Part shown: piece after piece, positions 1 to 6,879 of the stretch
Position numbering within the stretch: position 1 is the stretch's first letter
How the letters are laid out: every line of letters begins with the position of its first letter
DNA from: a virus
Direction: 5' to 3' (one strand)
DNA length: 46,451 nt
IMG/VR virus record: IMGVR_UViG_3300034103_002243
Span: 1 to 46,451 of that record
Program-made: the position numbers and the translations under genes
The notes under the pieces: generated by a model
What the model was told of the DNA's origin: nothing
Database searches by the model: none
What the model saw: the letters and a program-made list of their open reading frames with translations, nothing else

Positions 1-615
1 TTAAGGAACCATTATTTTCTGATAGTGTTGTTTCGAAATTGTTAATTAATTGTATCATAAGGGGGAATTGTTAATAAATAAATATGTTAAAAAACTTGAT
101 TTTGTCAAAATGTCAGTCTCGTTCGCCTCACAACACAATCCCCTCACCACCTTTTACCACTTTTTCCCCATAGTGTTCTACCCACTTTCTCCCACCAATA
201 ATGGTCCTGTTGCTATAGTGAGAGTGAAAAAATCCCCTCTAGTGATAGCAAGAAGACCACTTTTTTGAGTACTTAAGTTTTCCAGCGAAAAATGTAGTGT
301 TAAAGAACAATTGCCGTGGACAGTCCTTTAGGACGTTAGAGTATGACTTAATGACATATTAAATGATTACTTCAACGACCCTTTAGGGACCATCTTAGAT
401 CCTGACCCCCTAATAATAGACACTACTTTATGACATGTAAACCATGTACTATTCTTTCATTCTAATAGGATTAACCGAAGGTTATATTTATATATGAACC
501 TCATCTACATTACTAAATGATCTACTAATAAACCTCTGTGGTAAAAAGTGGTACACTTATCTGAAAGGTTTACTCACCTGATCACTAATCGTCTACTTAG
601 ATTGTCTACTCATAA

Positions 616-640
616 ATGGGGGTCCCCATATTAGATGGGG
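616..640. repeat. Three-arm, mutually exclusive hairpin element
   Basis: ATGGGG (616-621), CCCCAT (624-629) and ATGGGG (635-640) lie in a row. The middle arm can pair with either neighbour, but the left pairing leaves only a 2-nt loop, while the right pairing leaves a 5-nt loop (ATTAG). The right hairpin is therefore more likely to form. The arrangement resembles a small structural switch; function is unknown. Confidence 0.5.
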
Positions 641-645
641 GAATA

Positions 646-678
646 TCATGTATAGATTATTTAGTTTTCTATACATGA
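646..678. repeat. Perfect 11-bp inverted repeat with 11-nt loop
   Basis: TCATGTATAGA (646-656) is the exact reverse complement of TCTATACATGA (668-678). There is no following T-run, so it does not look like an intrinsic terminator. It sits in the gene-free left end and could be a protein-binding site or an RNA hairpin. Confidence 0.6.
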
Positions 679-877
679 GAACCTCATCATGTTAACGTAA
701 TATACATTACTGTAATGACCATTACAATACTGTTTAATATATGTGGTAATTAATGGGACATATCCTTTATAGAAATGTAAACAGTAAAAAACTTACATTT
801 TAATGTTTGCTCTGAATATGACATTAAAAGAGTGTAGGATAAATTTATGAGGTGAATTCCGTAGTGATAACGGAGGA

Positions 878-1228
878 CTATGAACCGAATGAATTGATCG
901 TACAGTTTTTTAATTTAAGTAATTTATCGAAGTGTTCTCTTGGTTTGATCTTATACTCATGTAAAAAAGGTATAGTGATATCATTTGGATAGTTAATATA
1001 ATTTACTTTAACCACGAACTCTAATTGTGGAAGATACTTTTTTAACTGTACTCGTATGTCCCTAACATCTTTGTTATCTCTTTCATAGTTAATTTTATAT
1101 AATACCCAACTTCCTTTAAGATCTACATTAACATCTATTCTATACACCCCATCTTCTTGCAAACGGATCTCTAACGGGACTTTAACCTCATCAATAAGGG
1201 TTCGTATGTATTTGGTTAGATCTTTCAT
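878..1228 (-). CDS. Small alpha/beta protein with MKDLTKYI leader-like N-terminus
   Basis: 116 aa, not recognised from a named family. The first 13 residues (MKDLTKYIRTLID) form an amphipathic helix matching the starts of the next two genes and resembling the longer leader family M-K-x-L-I-R-x-I-L-K-E found downstream. Residues about 18-80 read as beta-beta-alpha-beta (EIRLQEDGVYRIDVNVDL, then a helix ending QLKKYLPQ, then LEFVVKVNYI), the same order seen in repeats of the 1009-aa protein at 8701-11730. It starts next to the stop of the upstream gene. I infer a paralogous family of small phage proteins; biochemical function unknown. Confidence 0.75.
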   Translation of the reverse strand: MKDLTKYIRTLIDEVKVPLEIRLQEDGVYRIDVNVDLKGSWVLYKINYERDNKDVRDIRVQLKKYLPQLEFVVKVNYINYPNDITIPFLHEYKIKPREHFDKLLKLKNCTINSFGS

Positions 1229-1477
1229 TTATACAAAGATATGTTTAATTTCGAACTTAATATCATCATTAGGAAAATAAATCTCTAAATGTCGCCTAAT
1301 AGCTATTGAATCGGATAATATAATGAAACCTTTGTCTGATTTTGTATAGTGAAAATTTTTTGCGTTTATAGTAATAATATATGTGTTGCCATCTTTGGAC
1401 ACATTTAATCCTCTAATTGCCCCATCACTAAATAACCCATCAAGTATGGATTCTATATATTTGGATAGATCTTTCAT
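1229..1477 (-). CDS. Small paralogue with MKDLSKYIESILD N-terminus
   Basis: 82 aa. The N-terminus is nearly identical to that of the upstream gene at 1474-1713 (MKDLSKYIE[ST][IL]L) and similar to the downstream 878-1228 gene. After this helix comes a beta-hairpin (NTYIITINAKNF), a helix (IAIRRHLEIYFP) and a final strand (KFEIKHIFV). It overlaps the upstream gene by 4 nt (ATGA type), which indicates translational coupling. The leader-like helix has Asp where most other leaders have Glu at the presumed cleavage position, so it may be a non-cleaved variant. Function unknown. Confidence 0.75.
   Translation of the reverse strand: MKDLSKYIESILDGLFSDGAIRGLNVSKDGNTYIITINAKNFHYTKSDKGFIILSDSIAIRRHLEIYFPNDDIKFEIKHIFV
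1234..1241 (-). promoter_or_regulatory. TAnnTTTG promoter-like element (TATCTTTG)
   Basis: On the minus strand TATCTTTG lies 5 nt before the ATG of the 878-1228 gene. It matches the Bacteroidota -7 consensus TAnnTTTG and has the same spacing as the other instances in this window. It also falls inside the last codons of the upstream gene, so chance occurrence is possible. Confidence 0.4.
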
Positions 1478-1713
1478 AATATATAATCAATACAAACATT
1501 AACAAGACATTCTATACTTCCTTTAGAAAAGTAAGTATCGATCACACTTAAAGCCCATTCTTTAACATGTTTTTGGACAAAGTCATTACCGTATCTAATA
1601 TCTTTAAGGTATATATCAACAACATAAATTTTCCCATTAAAATATACTCTACAGTCAGCACCTAAAGCTGTATCTTCAAGAAGCGTTTCTATATATTTGG
1701 ATAGGTCTTTCAC
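1474..1713 (-). CDS. Small paralogue with MKDLSKYIETLLED N-terminus (GTG start)
   Basis: 79 aa, first of three tandem paralogues, with a GTG start. Residues 1-13 form the leader-like helix; LLE at 11-13 would fit a prohead-protease type [LI]xE site. The body has a beta-hairpin (YVVDIYLKDIRY), a helix (KEWALSVIDTYF) and a terminal strand. A TAnnTTTG-like sequence with one mismatch (TATCTTAG, 1718-1725) lies 4 nt before the GTG. No named family recognised. Confidence 0.7.
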   Translation of the reverse strand: MKDLSKYIETLLEDTALGADCRVYFNGKIYVVDIYLKDIRYGNDFVQKHVKEWALSVIDTYFSKGSIECLVNVCIDYIL

Positions 1714-1749
1714 AACGCTAAGATAGTGAAATACCCCGATATTAACAAA

Positions 1750-2436
1750 CTATTTGTTTAGGAATTCTTTCATCTTTGTTAGATCCATGGTGACATTCTT
1801 TGGGATATGTGTGGGTGCCAGGGATTCTTTTACACTTGGGTTTGTTTGTTTGGCCAATTCATATATTGTTTTTTGGTCCGTTCCCACGTTGTATAGACCT
1901 TTTGCGTCTTTTCTGATCAGTTCTATTACCAATGAGGAGATAACGTCTGTGTAGTCAGCATTTGTCATTACATCGGTCCATGCTGAATCATATGGAAATG
2001 GTTTTGGTTTGTGAGACAATCTACAAATAAGATAATTGTTTGAGAACATCTTTATGTAGTTATCTGCGTAGTACTTTGTTACACTGTAATGATTTCTATC
2101 TGGTAACTCTTGATCAGTTTCTTTTGCGTTATTATTTGAGTTGGCGTAAACATAATCAGTTGAGATATGAATAAGTTTGATTGATCTTTTATTACATTCA
2201 CTTACCAAATCTAAAACAAACTTAAAGTTAACTTCTGTCATTAACTTATGATCATCTGAATATGTATTTGTGTTGGCAATACAATTTAATATCACATCAT
2301 ATCCATCTAACTTATTCGACCAACCATCAAAGTCTAATACATTTATATTATCTTTATTTTTTGATAGATAATCCCACCCTGTTTGGTTGATTATTTCTTG
2401 ACCTAATTTTCCATTTCCTAATACTAAAACTTTCAT
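1750..2436 (-). CDS. rmlD: RmlD-like NAD(P)-dependent sugar-nucleotide reductase
   Basis: 228 aa, shorter than cellular RmlD (about 280-300 aa). It has an N-terminal Rossmann glycine motif (GNGKLG, 7-12), the STDYVY segment near residue 92 and the YSVTK catalytic YxxxK near 117, all typical of extended SDR enzymes of the dTDP-4-dehydrorhamnose reductase group. Family knowledge predicts the last step of dTDP-L-rhamnose (or a related deoxysugar) synthesis, in the cytosol. An RmlC homologue lies 31 kb away (33315-33815), and rhamnosyltransferase-like genes lie at 27486-29035, so the phage probably modifies a glycan. The exact substrate cannot be read from sequence. Confidence 0.82.
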   Translation of the reverse strand: MKVLVLGNGKLGQEIINQTGWDYLSKNKDNINVLDFDGWSNKLDGYDVILNCIANTNTYSDDHKLMTEVNFKFVLDLVSECNKRSIKLIHISTDYVYANSNNNAKETDQELPDRNHYSVTKYYADNYIKMFSNNYLICRLSHKPKPFPYDSAWTDVMTNADYTDVISSLVIELIRKDAKGLYNVGTDQKTIYELAKQTNPSVKESLAPTHIPKNVTMDLTKMKEFLNK

Positions 2437-2453
2437 AATTTAAGTATAAAAAA

Positions 2454-2480
2454 AATCCTCCGACTTTAAAGTGGAGGATT
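2454..2480 (-). terminator. Intrinsic terminator after the 2508-3119 gene
   Basis: AATCCTCC (2454-2461) pairs with GGAGGATT (2473-2480), and the loop region adds a further ACTT/AAGT stem. Read on the minus strand, the hairpin runs into an uninterrupted T-run. It separates the leader-gene run upstream from rmlD. Confidence 0.85.
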
Positions 2481-2507
2481 AAAAATTAACTTTTAAATTC
2501 GGGATCT

Positions 2508-3119
2508 TTACATATTAGGGAATATCTTTTGTTTAATCGCATCTAAACCTGTTCCAACTGCTTCAGTCCAATCTGGGTGTTTTGTTTGATACTCACCTAC
2601 GGTTCCTTTGAAGTAGTATTTTCCTCCGTTGTAACAATAATTGTAAGATTTACCTTTAGCAATTTTACTTTTCTTATCTGTGTCACAAACATGGTTAGAC
2701 TTTGGGGTATCTTGGTCAGTTTTTGGTGTTGTTGCTTTTGCGTTACATAATGGTGCTAAAGCCTTTGTTAAACCACCGTATTGTTGGTAGTATTTATCCT
2801 TTGAGAAATTTACCGTGAATTTACCTTCAGCACAATTGTATGTAACATTACCTGCTATTAATTTTGGTTTTCCTTGAGTTGAAGGATTTCCAGTTCGAGT
2901 ATCAACAAATTGATAATTAGTTTTTGCTACTAATAATTTACCATTTTTTACAAATTTAGTTCCTTTGAAAATTTTTAACTCATCTCTAAACTCACTTGTT
3001 GCGTTTTCAAACGTTGCATCATTTTTAACAGTATAACTCATTTCTTCTTGTTCAGAAATTAATGTTTTTACTTCTCCTAATTTTGATTCTAATAAAAGTT
3101 TAAATCTATTTATTTCCAT
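2508..3119 (-). CDS. Leader-bearing protein of unknown function
   Basis: 203 aa. The N-terminus MEINRFKLLLESKLGE is helical and contains LLE|S at residues 9-12, the same cleavage-like position as in other leader proteins; a second candidate, LISE|Q, lies at 20-24. The rest is Lys/Thr-rich and beta-rich. A basic, tyrosine-rich C-terminal part (about 145-203) has two cysteines near KSYNYCYNGGKYYFKG. No catalytic motif or named domain is evident. The gene ends at an intrinsic terminator and begins 20 nt after a TATTTAT-type motif. It fits a packaged virion protein by leader and context; function unknown. Confidence 0.7.
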   Translation of the reverse strand: MEINRFKLLLESKLGEVKTLISEQEEMSYTVKNDATFENATSEFRDELKIFKGTKFVKNGKLLVAKTNYQFVDTRTGNPSTQGKPKLIAGNVTYNCAEGKFTVNFSKDKYYQQYGGLTKALAPLCNAKATTPKTDQDTPKSNHVCDTDKKSKIAKGKSYNYCYNGGKYYFKGTVGEYQTKHPDWTEAVGTGLDAIKQKIFPNM

Positions 3120-3138
3120 AATTTTTTAATATTTTATA

Positions 3139-3146
3139 ATAAATAT
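3139..3146 (-). promoter_or_regulatory. TATTTAT-type promoter-like element
   Basis: Minus strand reads GATATTTATTA about 19 nt before the ATG at 3119. It is one of about ten (A/G/C)TATTTAT sites placed just before run-heading genes and oriented with them. Inferred late promoter. Confidence 0.4.
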
Positions 3147-3150
3147 CTGT

Positions 3151-3174
3151 TTATGTTTGTTCTTGTAGGTTCAT
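3151..3174 (-). pseudogene. Vestigial leader mini-ORF (MNLQEQT)
   Basis: An ATG overlapping the stop of the 3171-3977 gene (ATGA) opens a 7-codon frame, MNLQEQT followed by TAA. Its first six residues are exactly the start of the class B leader MNLQEQISR used by genes at 3171, 3979 and 6880, and the DNA matches those copies. I read it as the decayed or deletion-truncated start of a former leader gene, although a functional micropeptide is not excluded. Confidence 0.55.
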
Positions 3175-3977
3175 ATTTTTTCTCCACCGATCAATTTTAA
3201 TCCTTCCCCTTCTTTCATTTGGATAATGTCTTTTAGGTGTCCCGCACCCACAAAATAAACTCCTGGTCCCGTGTTAATAAGAAATTTATCCCTCAGTGTT
3301 GTTGCTTTTCTTGCAACCTGTCCCGCTTTGTGGGGATATTCTTGCCAATTTTCTGGCCATTGTAGATCTTCCCCTTTGGTTAAAAAATCATCTAAATTTT
3401 CTTTATTTACTTCTTTTTTTGATAGTTTAATAAAATCTACATCATCTTCGCTGATATCTGTTAAAAAGTTTTCAAGATCTTTTTTATTTAAATCAAATTG
3501 ACCCATTTCGGCAGACCATGATGGAATTGTTCTAACAAGGAGATCAAAAATGGTTTCTCCTTCTTTTGCCTGTTTCATAAACTTTTCCAATCTATGATTT
3601 TCGTCCACATTAGAAAATAAGGCATATAAAAAAACTTTTTTGTCTTTATCTTTAATACCTCCTGATTTGATTAGTTTTTCATCCCAACTACCTTTATACA
3701 TTTTTGGATCTAAGTCTTTATAAAATTTGGAGTCAGTCACGGCTTTATTGTATTCTAATCCAATACCTTCTCCATAATAACCATATTTGTTTGCGACACT
3801 AATGACTTTTTTTTCTAAATTTTCCGATAATTCAATTGGTGTTTGGTGCATATCACCAACTAATATTTTGTTTTTACCGTCAAAAATGATTCCCCATGGA
3901 GCATAACTATTTTCTTTGGTTTCTATTATTAAACCCATCATTGATTTCATTCTTGATATTTGTTCTTGTAGATTCAT
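3171..3977 (-). CDS. Leader-bearing TraB/GumN-like protein
   Basis: 268 aa from the ATG at 3977; an in-frame upstream start (4055) would lie inside the preceding gene and lacks the leader. Residues 1-16 are MNLQEQISRMKSMMGL, followed by IIE|T, a [LI]xE-type site. The body has GDMH at 41-44 and VGAGHL at 243-248 near the C-terminus, a pairing reminiscent of the TraB/PrgY/GumN (Tiki) superfamily, whose GExH and GxGH motifs are thought to bind metal. The central part is Lys/Asp-rich and helical. Assignment rests on these two short motifs. Context suggests a virion cargo protein. Confidence 0.55.
   Translation of the reverse strand: MNLQEQISRMKSMMGLIIETKENSYAPWGIIFDGKNKILVGDMHQTPIELSENLEKKVISVANKYGYYGEGIGLEYNKAVTDSKFYKDLDPKMYKGSWDEKLIKSGGIKDKDKKVFLYALFSNVDENHRLEKFMKQAKEGETIFDLLVRTIPSWSAEMGQFDLNKKDLENFLTDISEDDVDFIKLSKKEVNKENLDDFLTKGEDLQWPENWQEYPHKAGQVARKATTLRDKFLINTGPGVYFVGAGHLKDIIQMKEGEGLKLIGGEKI
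3934..3977 (-). repeat. 44-nt leader DNA repeat, copy 1
   Basis: This segment encodes the first 15 residues of the 3171-3977 protein (MNLQEQISRMKSMMG, less one base). It matches 5084-5127 at 43 of 44 positions (one A/G difference), whereas the gene bodies are unrelated. It indicates recent leader duplication or exchange. Confidence 0.85.
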
Positions 3978-3978
3978 A

Positions 3979-5130
3979 TTACTTAAATGCTCTGTGTATA
4001 ACTTTAAAATTTTTCTTTTCTTCGGCTGGTAGTAATAGTGACTTATATTTATCACTCATTAAAGAAATCTTTTTACTCCCATCTTGTTCCCACTCTCCAT
4101 TAAAAGAATATATTTTATTTGTTTTTATATCCACAACTGTGTCTCCTCCTTTCGGTTCCAAATCTTTGTGTTTTTCTATTTTGTCCTCAATTGTTTTTTC
4201 AGAAGAAGAGTCCAAACTATCGTACCAATTCGTATAGTCTACACCTAATATTTCCTTTAATGCTGGAGATATTCTAACAGAACTTTTGTCTGTAAATTTA
4301 TTACTAACAAATTCATTAAAGATCTTTTTGAAATCGACATTTCCATTTCTATCAAAAATAAGAACCTGTTTTTGTAACAATAAAGACATTATATCATTAG
4401 CGTATTTGTCATTCGAAAGAAGATCTTGGTAAACCATTTTAATTTCAGGTGAATTTCCCATACTACTTGTAATGTAACCTAATTTTTTTATCATCGCTAG
4501 ATATATTAGTGTCCCAAGTTTTTTTCCTCTTAATCTTTCGGGAACCCCTTTGGGGAAATGTATTCTGTTTTCCCTTGGTTCAACTGTAACATAAATTTTT
4601 CTTTCCTCAACTGTTAGTTGATTGTTACACTCTTCAGGTAGTTTGATTCTGAAAACTTTACCACCCGGTTCGTTTATCCAATAACTCAATAGAGAGTCTT
4701 TGTCTTTAGCTGTTATTGGCCCTAAAATCTCAAAATTTGTTGGGTCACAACTAACTACACCACTTTGGATTTTATTATTATTATCATCTTCTTTACCATA
4801 ATGTTCAGCAAAAATATCATATAAAAGTGAATTAAATTTTTTAGATCCCATTGAAACCATGTAATTAACAAATCTGTTATCTATGTTGAGGTCGTCCGCT
4901 AATATCGGAGTTCCGTTTTCATCTTTTCCTTTTACAACAGAATTTTTAAACATAACAAAATCCCCATTAGAACTTTCTAACTTAGGTTTCAAAATACTAC
5001 TCAATTCCTCTTTATACTTAGGAAAGTTCTTTATGTTCATCGTAACATAAGAATCACTATCGATGTCAACTCTCTCTTCGAGTCCCATCATTGATTTCAT
5101 TCTTGATATTTGTTCTTGTAGGTTCATCAT
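3979..5130 (-). CDS. Leader-bearing protein with GNAT-like segment
   Basis: 383 aa. ATG 5130 overlaps the upstream stop (ATGA); the next codon (5127) is also ATG and gives exactly MNLQEQISRMKSMMGLEE. Residues 199-240 contain RLRGKKLGTLIYLAMIKKLG, similar to the acetyl-CoA-binding R/Q-x-x-G-x-G/A loop and following helix of GNAT acetyltransferases, and then MVYQDLL. The remainder (1-195 and 245-383) is not recognised. The C-terminus is lysine-rich with a KTNKIYSFNGEWEQDGSKK element that resembles a small beta domain. It may be a virion-packaged modifying enzyme; the acetyltransferase reading is tentative. Confidence 0.6.
   Translation of the reverse strand: MMNLQEQISRMKSMMGLEERVDIDSDSYVTMNIKNFPKYKEELSSILKPKLESSNGDFVMFKNSVVKGKDENGTPILADDLNIDNRFVNYMVSMGSKKFNSLLYDIFAEHYGKEDDNNNKIQSGVVSCDPTNFEILGPITAKDKDSLLSYWINEPGGKVFRIKLPEECNNQLTVEERKIYVTVEPRENRIHFPKGVPERLRGKKLGTLIYLAMIKKLGYITSSMGNSPEIKMVYQDLLSNDKYANDIMSLLLQKQVLIFDRNGNVDFKKIFNEFVSNKFTDKSSVRISPALKEILGVDYTNWYDSLDSSSEKTIEDKIEKHKDLEPKGGDTVVDIKTNKIYSFNGEWEQDGSKKISLMSDKYKSLLLPAEEKKNFKVIHRAFK
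5084..5127 (-). repeat. 44-nt leader DNA repeat, copy 2
   Basis: Second copy of the 3934-3977 repeat, encoding the leader of the 3979-5130 gene. A shorter, diverged relative of the same DNA word occurs at 7736-7764, and a truncated one at 3156-3174. Confidence 0.85.
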
Positions 5131-5957
5131 ACAAAATATAACTTTAGTTGTCCTAATCTCATGGTATCTATAATTGAGTAACCACCAACTGAAGATAGTA
5201 TAAGTTCTAATTCGTCGTTTAAATCATCAAGTTCTCCTTTTCCTGTAATATCCCCCAGTCTAAAAGGATCTTCTTCTTCCCATCCATTATTTGAAGGGAA
5301 AGGTTTATGTTCATAATATTCTCTCCACTGCTTTGCTCCCCACTCTTCATCTACTTTTAATTCTCCGTAAATTGTTAGTGTGTTGGAAAATTCAGAATAA
5401 CTAATACTATTTATTTCTATTTCTTTAAACCAAGAAAACCTCTTTGGTATGATTTTGTTGATCGCACTTTCTATATTGGAGTAGTCTTCTTCTTTTGGTG
5501 TCCAATATTCTTTTAATGATTTATTTTTCTTTTTAACACAATTAGGATATCTCTTACCAAACATAGTTTTCATACCTTTTTGAGTATATCCTTTCCAACA
5601 TTTCTCTGTAAGTTCTTCTTCACTAAGTGAACTTTTATTTTTACAACGTGTTTCCCAAAGATCAATTGTTTCTTTTTCGTACTTATCTATCAGATATTTT
5701 TGAATATATTTACTAGCGACATCCCAATCATCATCTGATACTGTTTCATAGAACCAAGCATGATACAAATCCGATAAAGTTCTTTCATAAAGAACACTTA
5801 ATAAAATGTTAGGATTTCTGTAGTCACAAAAAAGTCTTTTATATCTACTTCTCATATCTTCGAACATCTCATCAATCATATGTTTTCTTCTTAGAACTTG
5901 AGGAGGAACCTGAGTTTCTTCTTTCAATACTTTTTTAATGTGTTCACGTAGATTCAT
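5127..5957 (-). CDS. Leader-bearing protein with CW.GY...GM...NCV motif
   Basis: 276 aa. The N-terminus MNLREHIKKVLKEETQ combines both leader classes and carries LKE|E at 11-14. Residues about 20-120 are helical, charged and rich in aromatics. Around 121-145 lies CWKGYTQKGMKTMFGK then PNCVKKK, a two-cysteine basic motif that I recognise from many uncharacterised phage proteins. From about 158 the sequence forms an alpha/beta unit (IESAINKIIPKRF, SNTLTIYGELKV, ELILSSVGG, RLGQLKLYFV) like the small alpha/beta repeats in neighbouring cargo proteins. The stop overlaps the next ATG. Function unknown. Confidence 0.65.
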   Translation of the reverse strand: MNLREHIKKVLKEETQVPPQVLRRKHMIDEMFEDMRSRYKRLFCDYRNPNILLSVLYERTLSDLYHAWFYETVSDDDWDVASKYIQKYLIDKYEKETIDLWETRCKNKSSLSEEELTEKCWKGYTQKGMKTMFGKRYPNCVKKKNKSLKEYWTPKEEDYSNIESAINKIIPKRFSWFKEIEINSISYSEFSNTLTIYGELKVDEEWGAKQWREYYEHKPFPSNNGWEEEDPFRLGDITGKGELDDLNDELELILSSVGGYSIIDTMRLGQLKLYFV

Positions 5958-5963
5958 TACAAC

Positions 5964-6875
5964 TTATAACTTATATCTATCTTTCACCGCATCAATAATC
6001 TTATAAAGATCTTTGGTGAATTCCTTAAATCCATCAGGATTATATTCTTTTATTTTATCAATGTAGAAATTGTGTTTGTCCAATAGGTTATTAGAAATTC
6101 CTAAGTCAATAATCTTATCTACCGTTCTTTCTACAAATTTTAATATTGATTGTAGTATATTTCTACTTTGAGTTCCTTGTATAAAGTCGTATGTGTCGTT
6201 TGAAAGTTTCTTTTCTTTTCCTGAATAAAAATCTAATAAGTCGTCTAAAACGGCTTTTACTTTATCTTTCTTTTCTTGAGGACTATCGATATTAATTGTT
6301 TTTTCTATCTTTGAAACCAAACTATCAAAGAAGTCTCCCGTCATTGCTTCAAACTCAAACCAACTACTAAAATATAATTTTTCATCTTTTGTATTATAGG
6401 GTATTTTAGTTTTATATTCATTCACATTTGGATCTTTAGCGTGAAGAAATTCATGTTTGATTGTTGAAGTTAAACTGTTTATTCCCGCTTCGCTGTCACC
6501 CGTTAAATCCTTGTATGTTTTATCAACACCTGTCAACATTCTTTTGAATGGTTTTTGTTGTATAACAATAATGTTATCGTCAGGGGTTTTTAAGTCATGA
6601 GCTTGATAATAACCATAAAGACCTGGTGCATCATTTGATACATAAAAAGTAACAACAGCATCTTTACCATCAGCATACTTATAATTTATTTCATCAACAT
6701 ATTCCATATCATTTGGGTCGATGTCAGATCCTGTAACAACTAAAGCTGTTTTACCTATAATGTCATTGAGTCTATCTTTTTCATCAGGTGTGATATAAAT
6801 TCTACCTTCATTAAGGGTTCTTTTGTTTGATCCCATCAACTCATGTATTCTTGATATTTGTTCGTTTAAATTCAT
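5964..6875 (-). CDS. Leader-bearing HExxH metallopeptidase-like protein
   Basis: 303 aa. Leader MNLNEQISRIHELMG continues to TLNE|G at 20-24, an excellent match to the (L/I)xE|G/A/S consensus of T4-type prohead proteases. Residues 141-145 are HEFLH inside a hydrophobic helix (SLTSTIKHEFLHAKDP), the zinc-binding motif of zincin peptidases; the third ligand is unclear, with Glu-rich helices following (WFEFEAMTGDFF near 172). The C-terminal third is helical. Inferred role: a packaged protease acting in the capsid, during injection or in the infected cell. A non-enzymatic HExxH coincidence is possible but unlikely in this helical setting. Confidence 0.65.
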   Translation of the reverse strand: MNLNEQISRIHELMGSNKRTLNEGRIYITPDEKDRLNDIIGKTALVVTGSDIDPNDMEYVDEINYKYADGKDAVVTFYVSNDAPGLYGYYQAHDLKTPDDNIIVIQQKPFKRMLTGVDKTYKDLTGDSEAGINSLTSTIKHEFLHAKDPNVNEYKTKIPYNTKDEKLYFSSWFEFEAMTGDFFDSLVSKIEKTINIDSPQEKKDKVKAVLDDLLDFYSGKEKKLSNDTYDFIQGTQSRNILQSILKFVERTVDKIIDLGISNNLLDKHNFYIDKIKEYNPDGFKEFTKDLYKIIDAVKDRYKL

Positions 6876-6879
6876 TTCT

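Larger units (their letters stand above)
496..711 (+). repeat. Direct repeat pair GAACCTCATC ... TACATTACT
   Basis: GAACCTCATC occurs at 496-505 and 679-688. Each copy is followed by TACATTACT (506-514 and 703-711), directly in the first copy and after a 14-nt insertion in the second. The repeated order of the two words suggests an imperfect duplicated element of about 20-35 nt within the non-coding region. Confidence 0.4.
1..877. other. Non-coding region rich in small inverted repeats
   Basis: No convincing gene occurs here. The only longer reading frame (50-268, plus) has a low-complexity translation and no family resemblance. The stretch 120-215 is pyrimidine-rich on the plus strand. From about 320 to 720 there are many short dyads: GTCCTTTAGGAC at 323-334, CCCTTTAGGG at 379-388, three alternating ATGGGG/CCCCAT arms at 616-640 and an 11-bp inverted repeat at 646-678. 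I looked for tRNA T-arm signatures on both strands and found none. The composition and dyad density suggest a regulatory or replication-related region, or structured RNA, but nothing in the sequence decides between these. Confidence 0.6.

Noticed and set aside
50-268. 72-aa plus-strand frame in the left non-coding region
   Set aside because: Translation is low-complexity Phe/Pro-rich with no domain pattern, no supporting motif or terminator, and it lies in the repeat-rich gene-free zone.
1-877. tRNA genes suspected because of many small hairpins
   Set aside because: No GGTTCGANTCC-like T-arm or cloverleaf spacing is seen on either strand.
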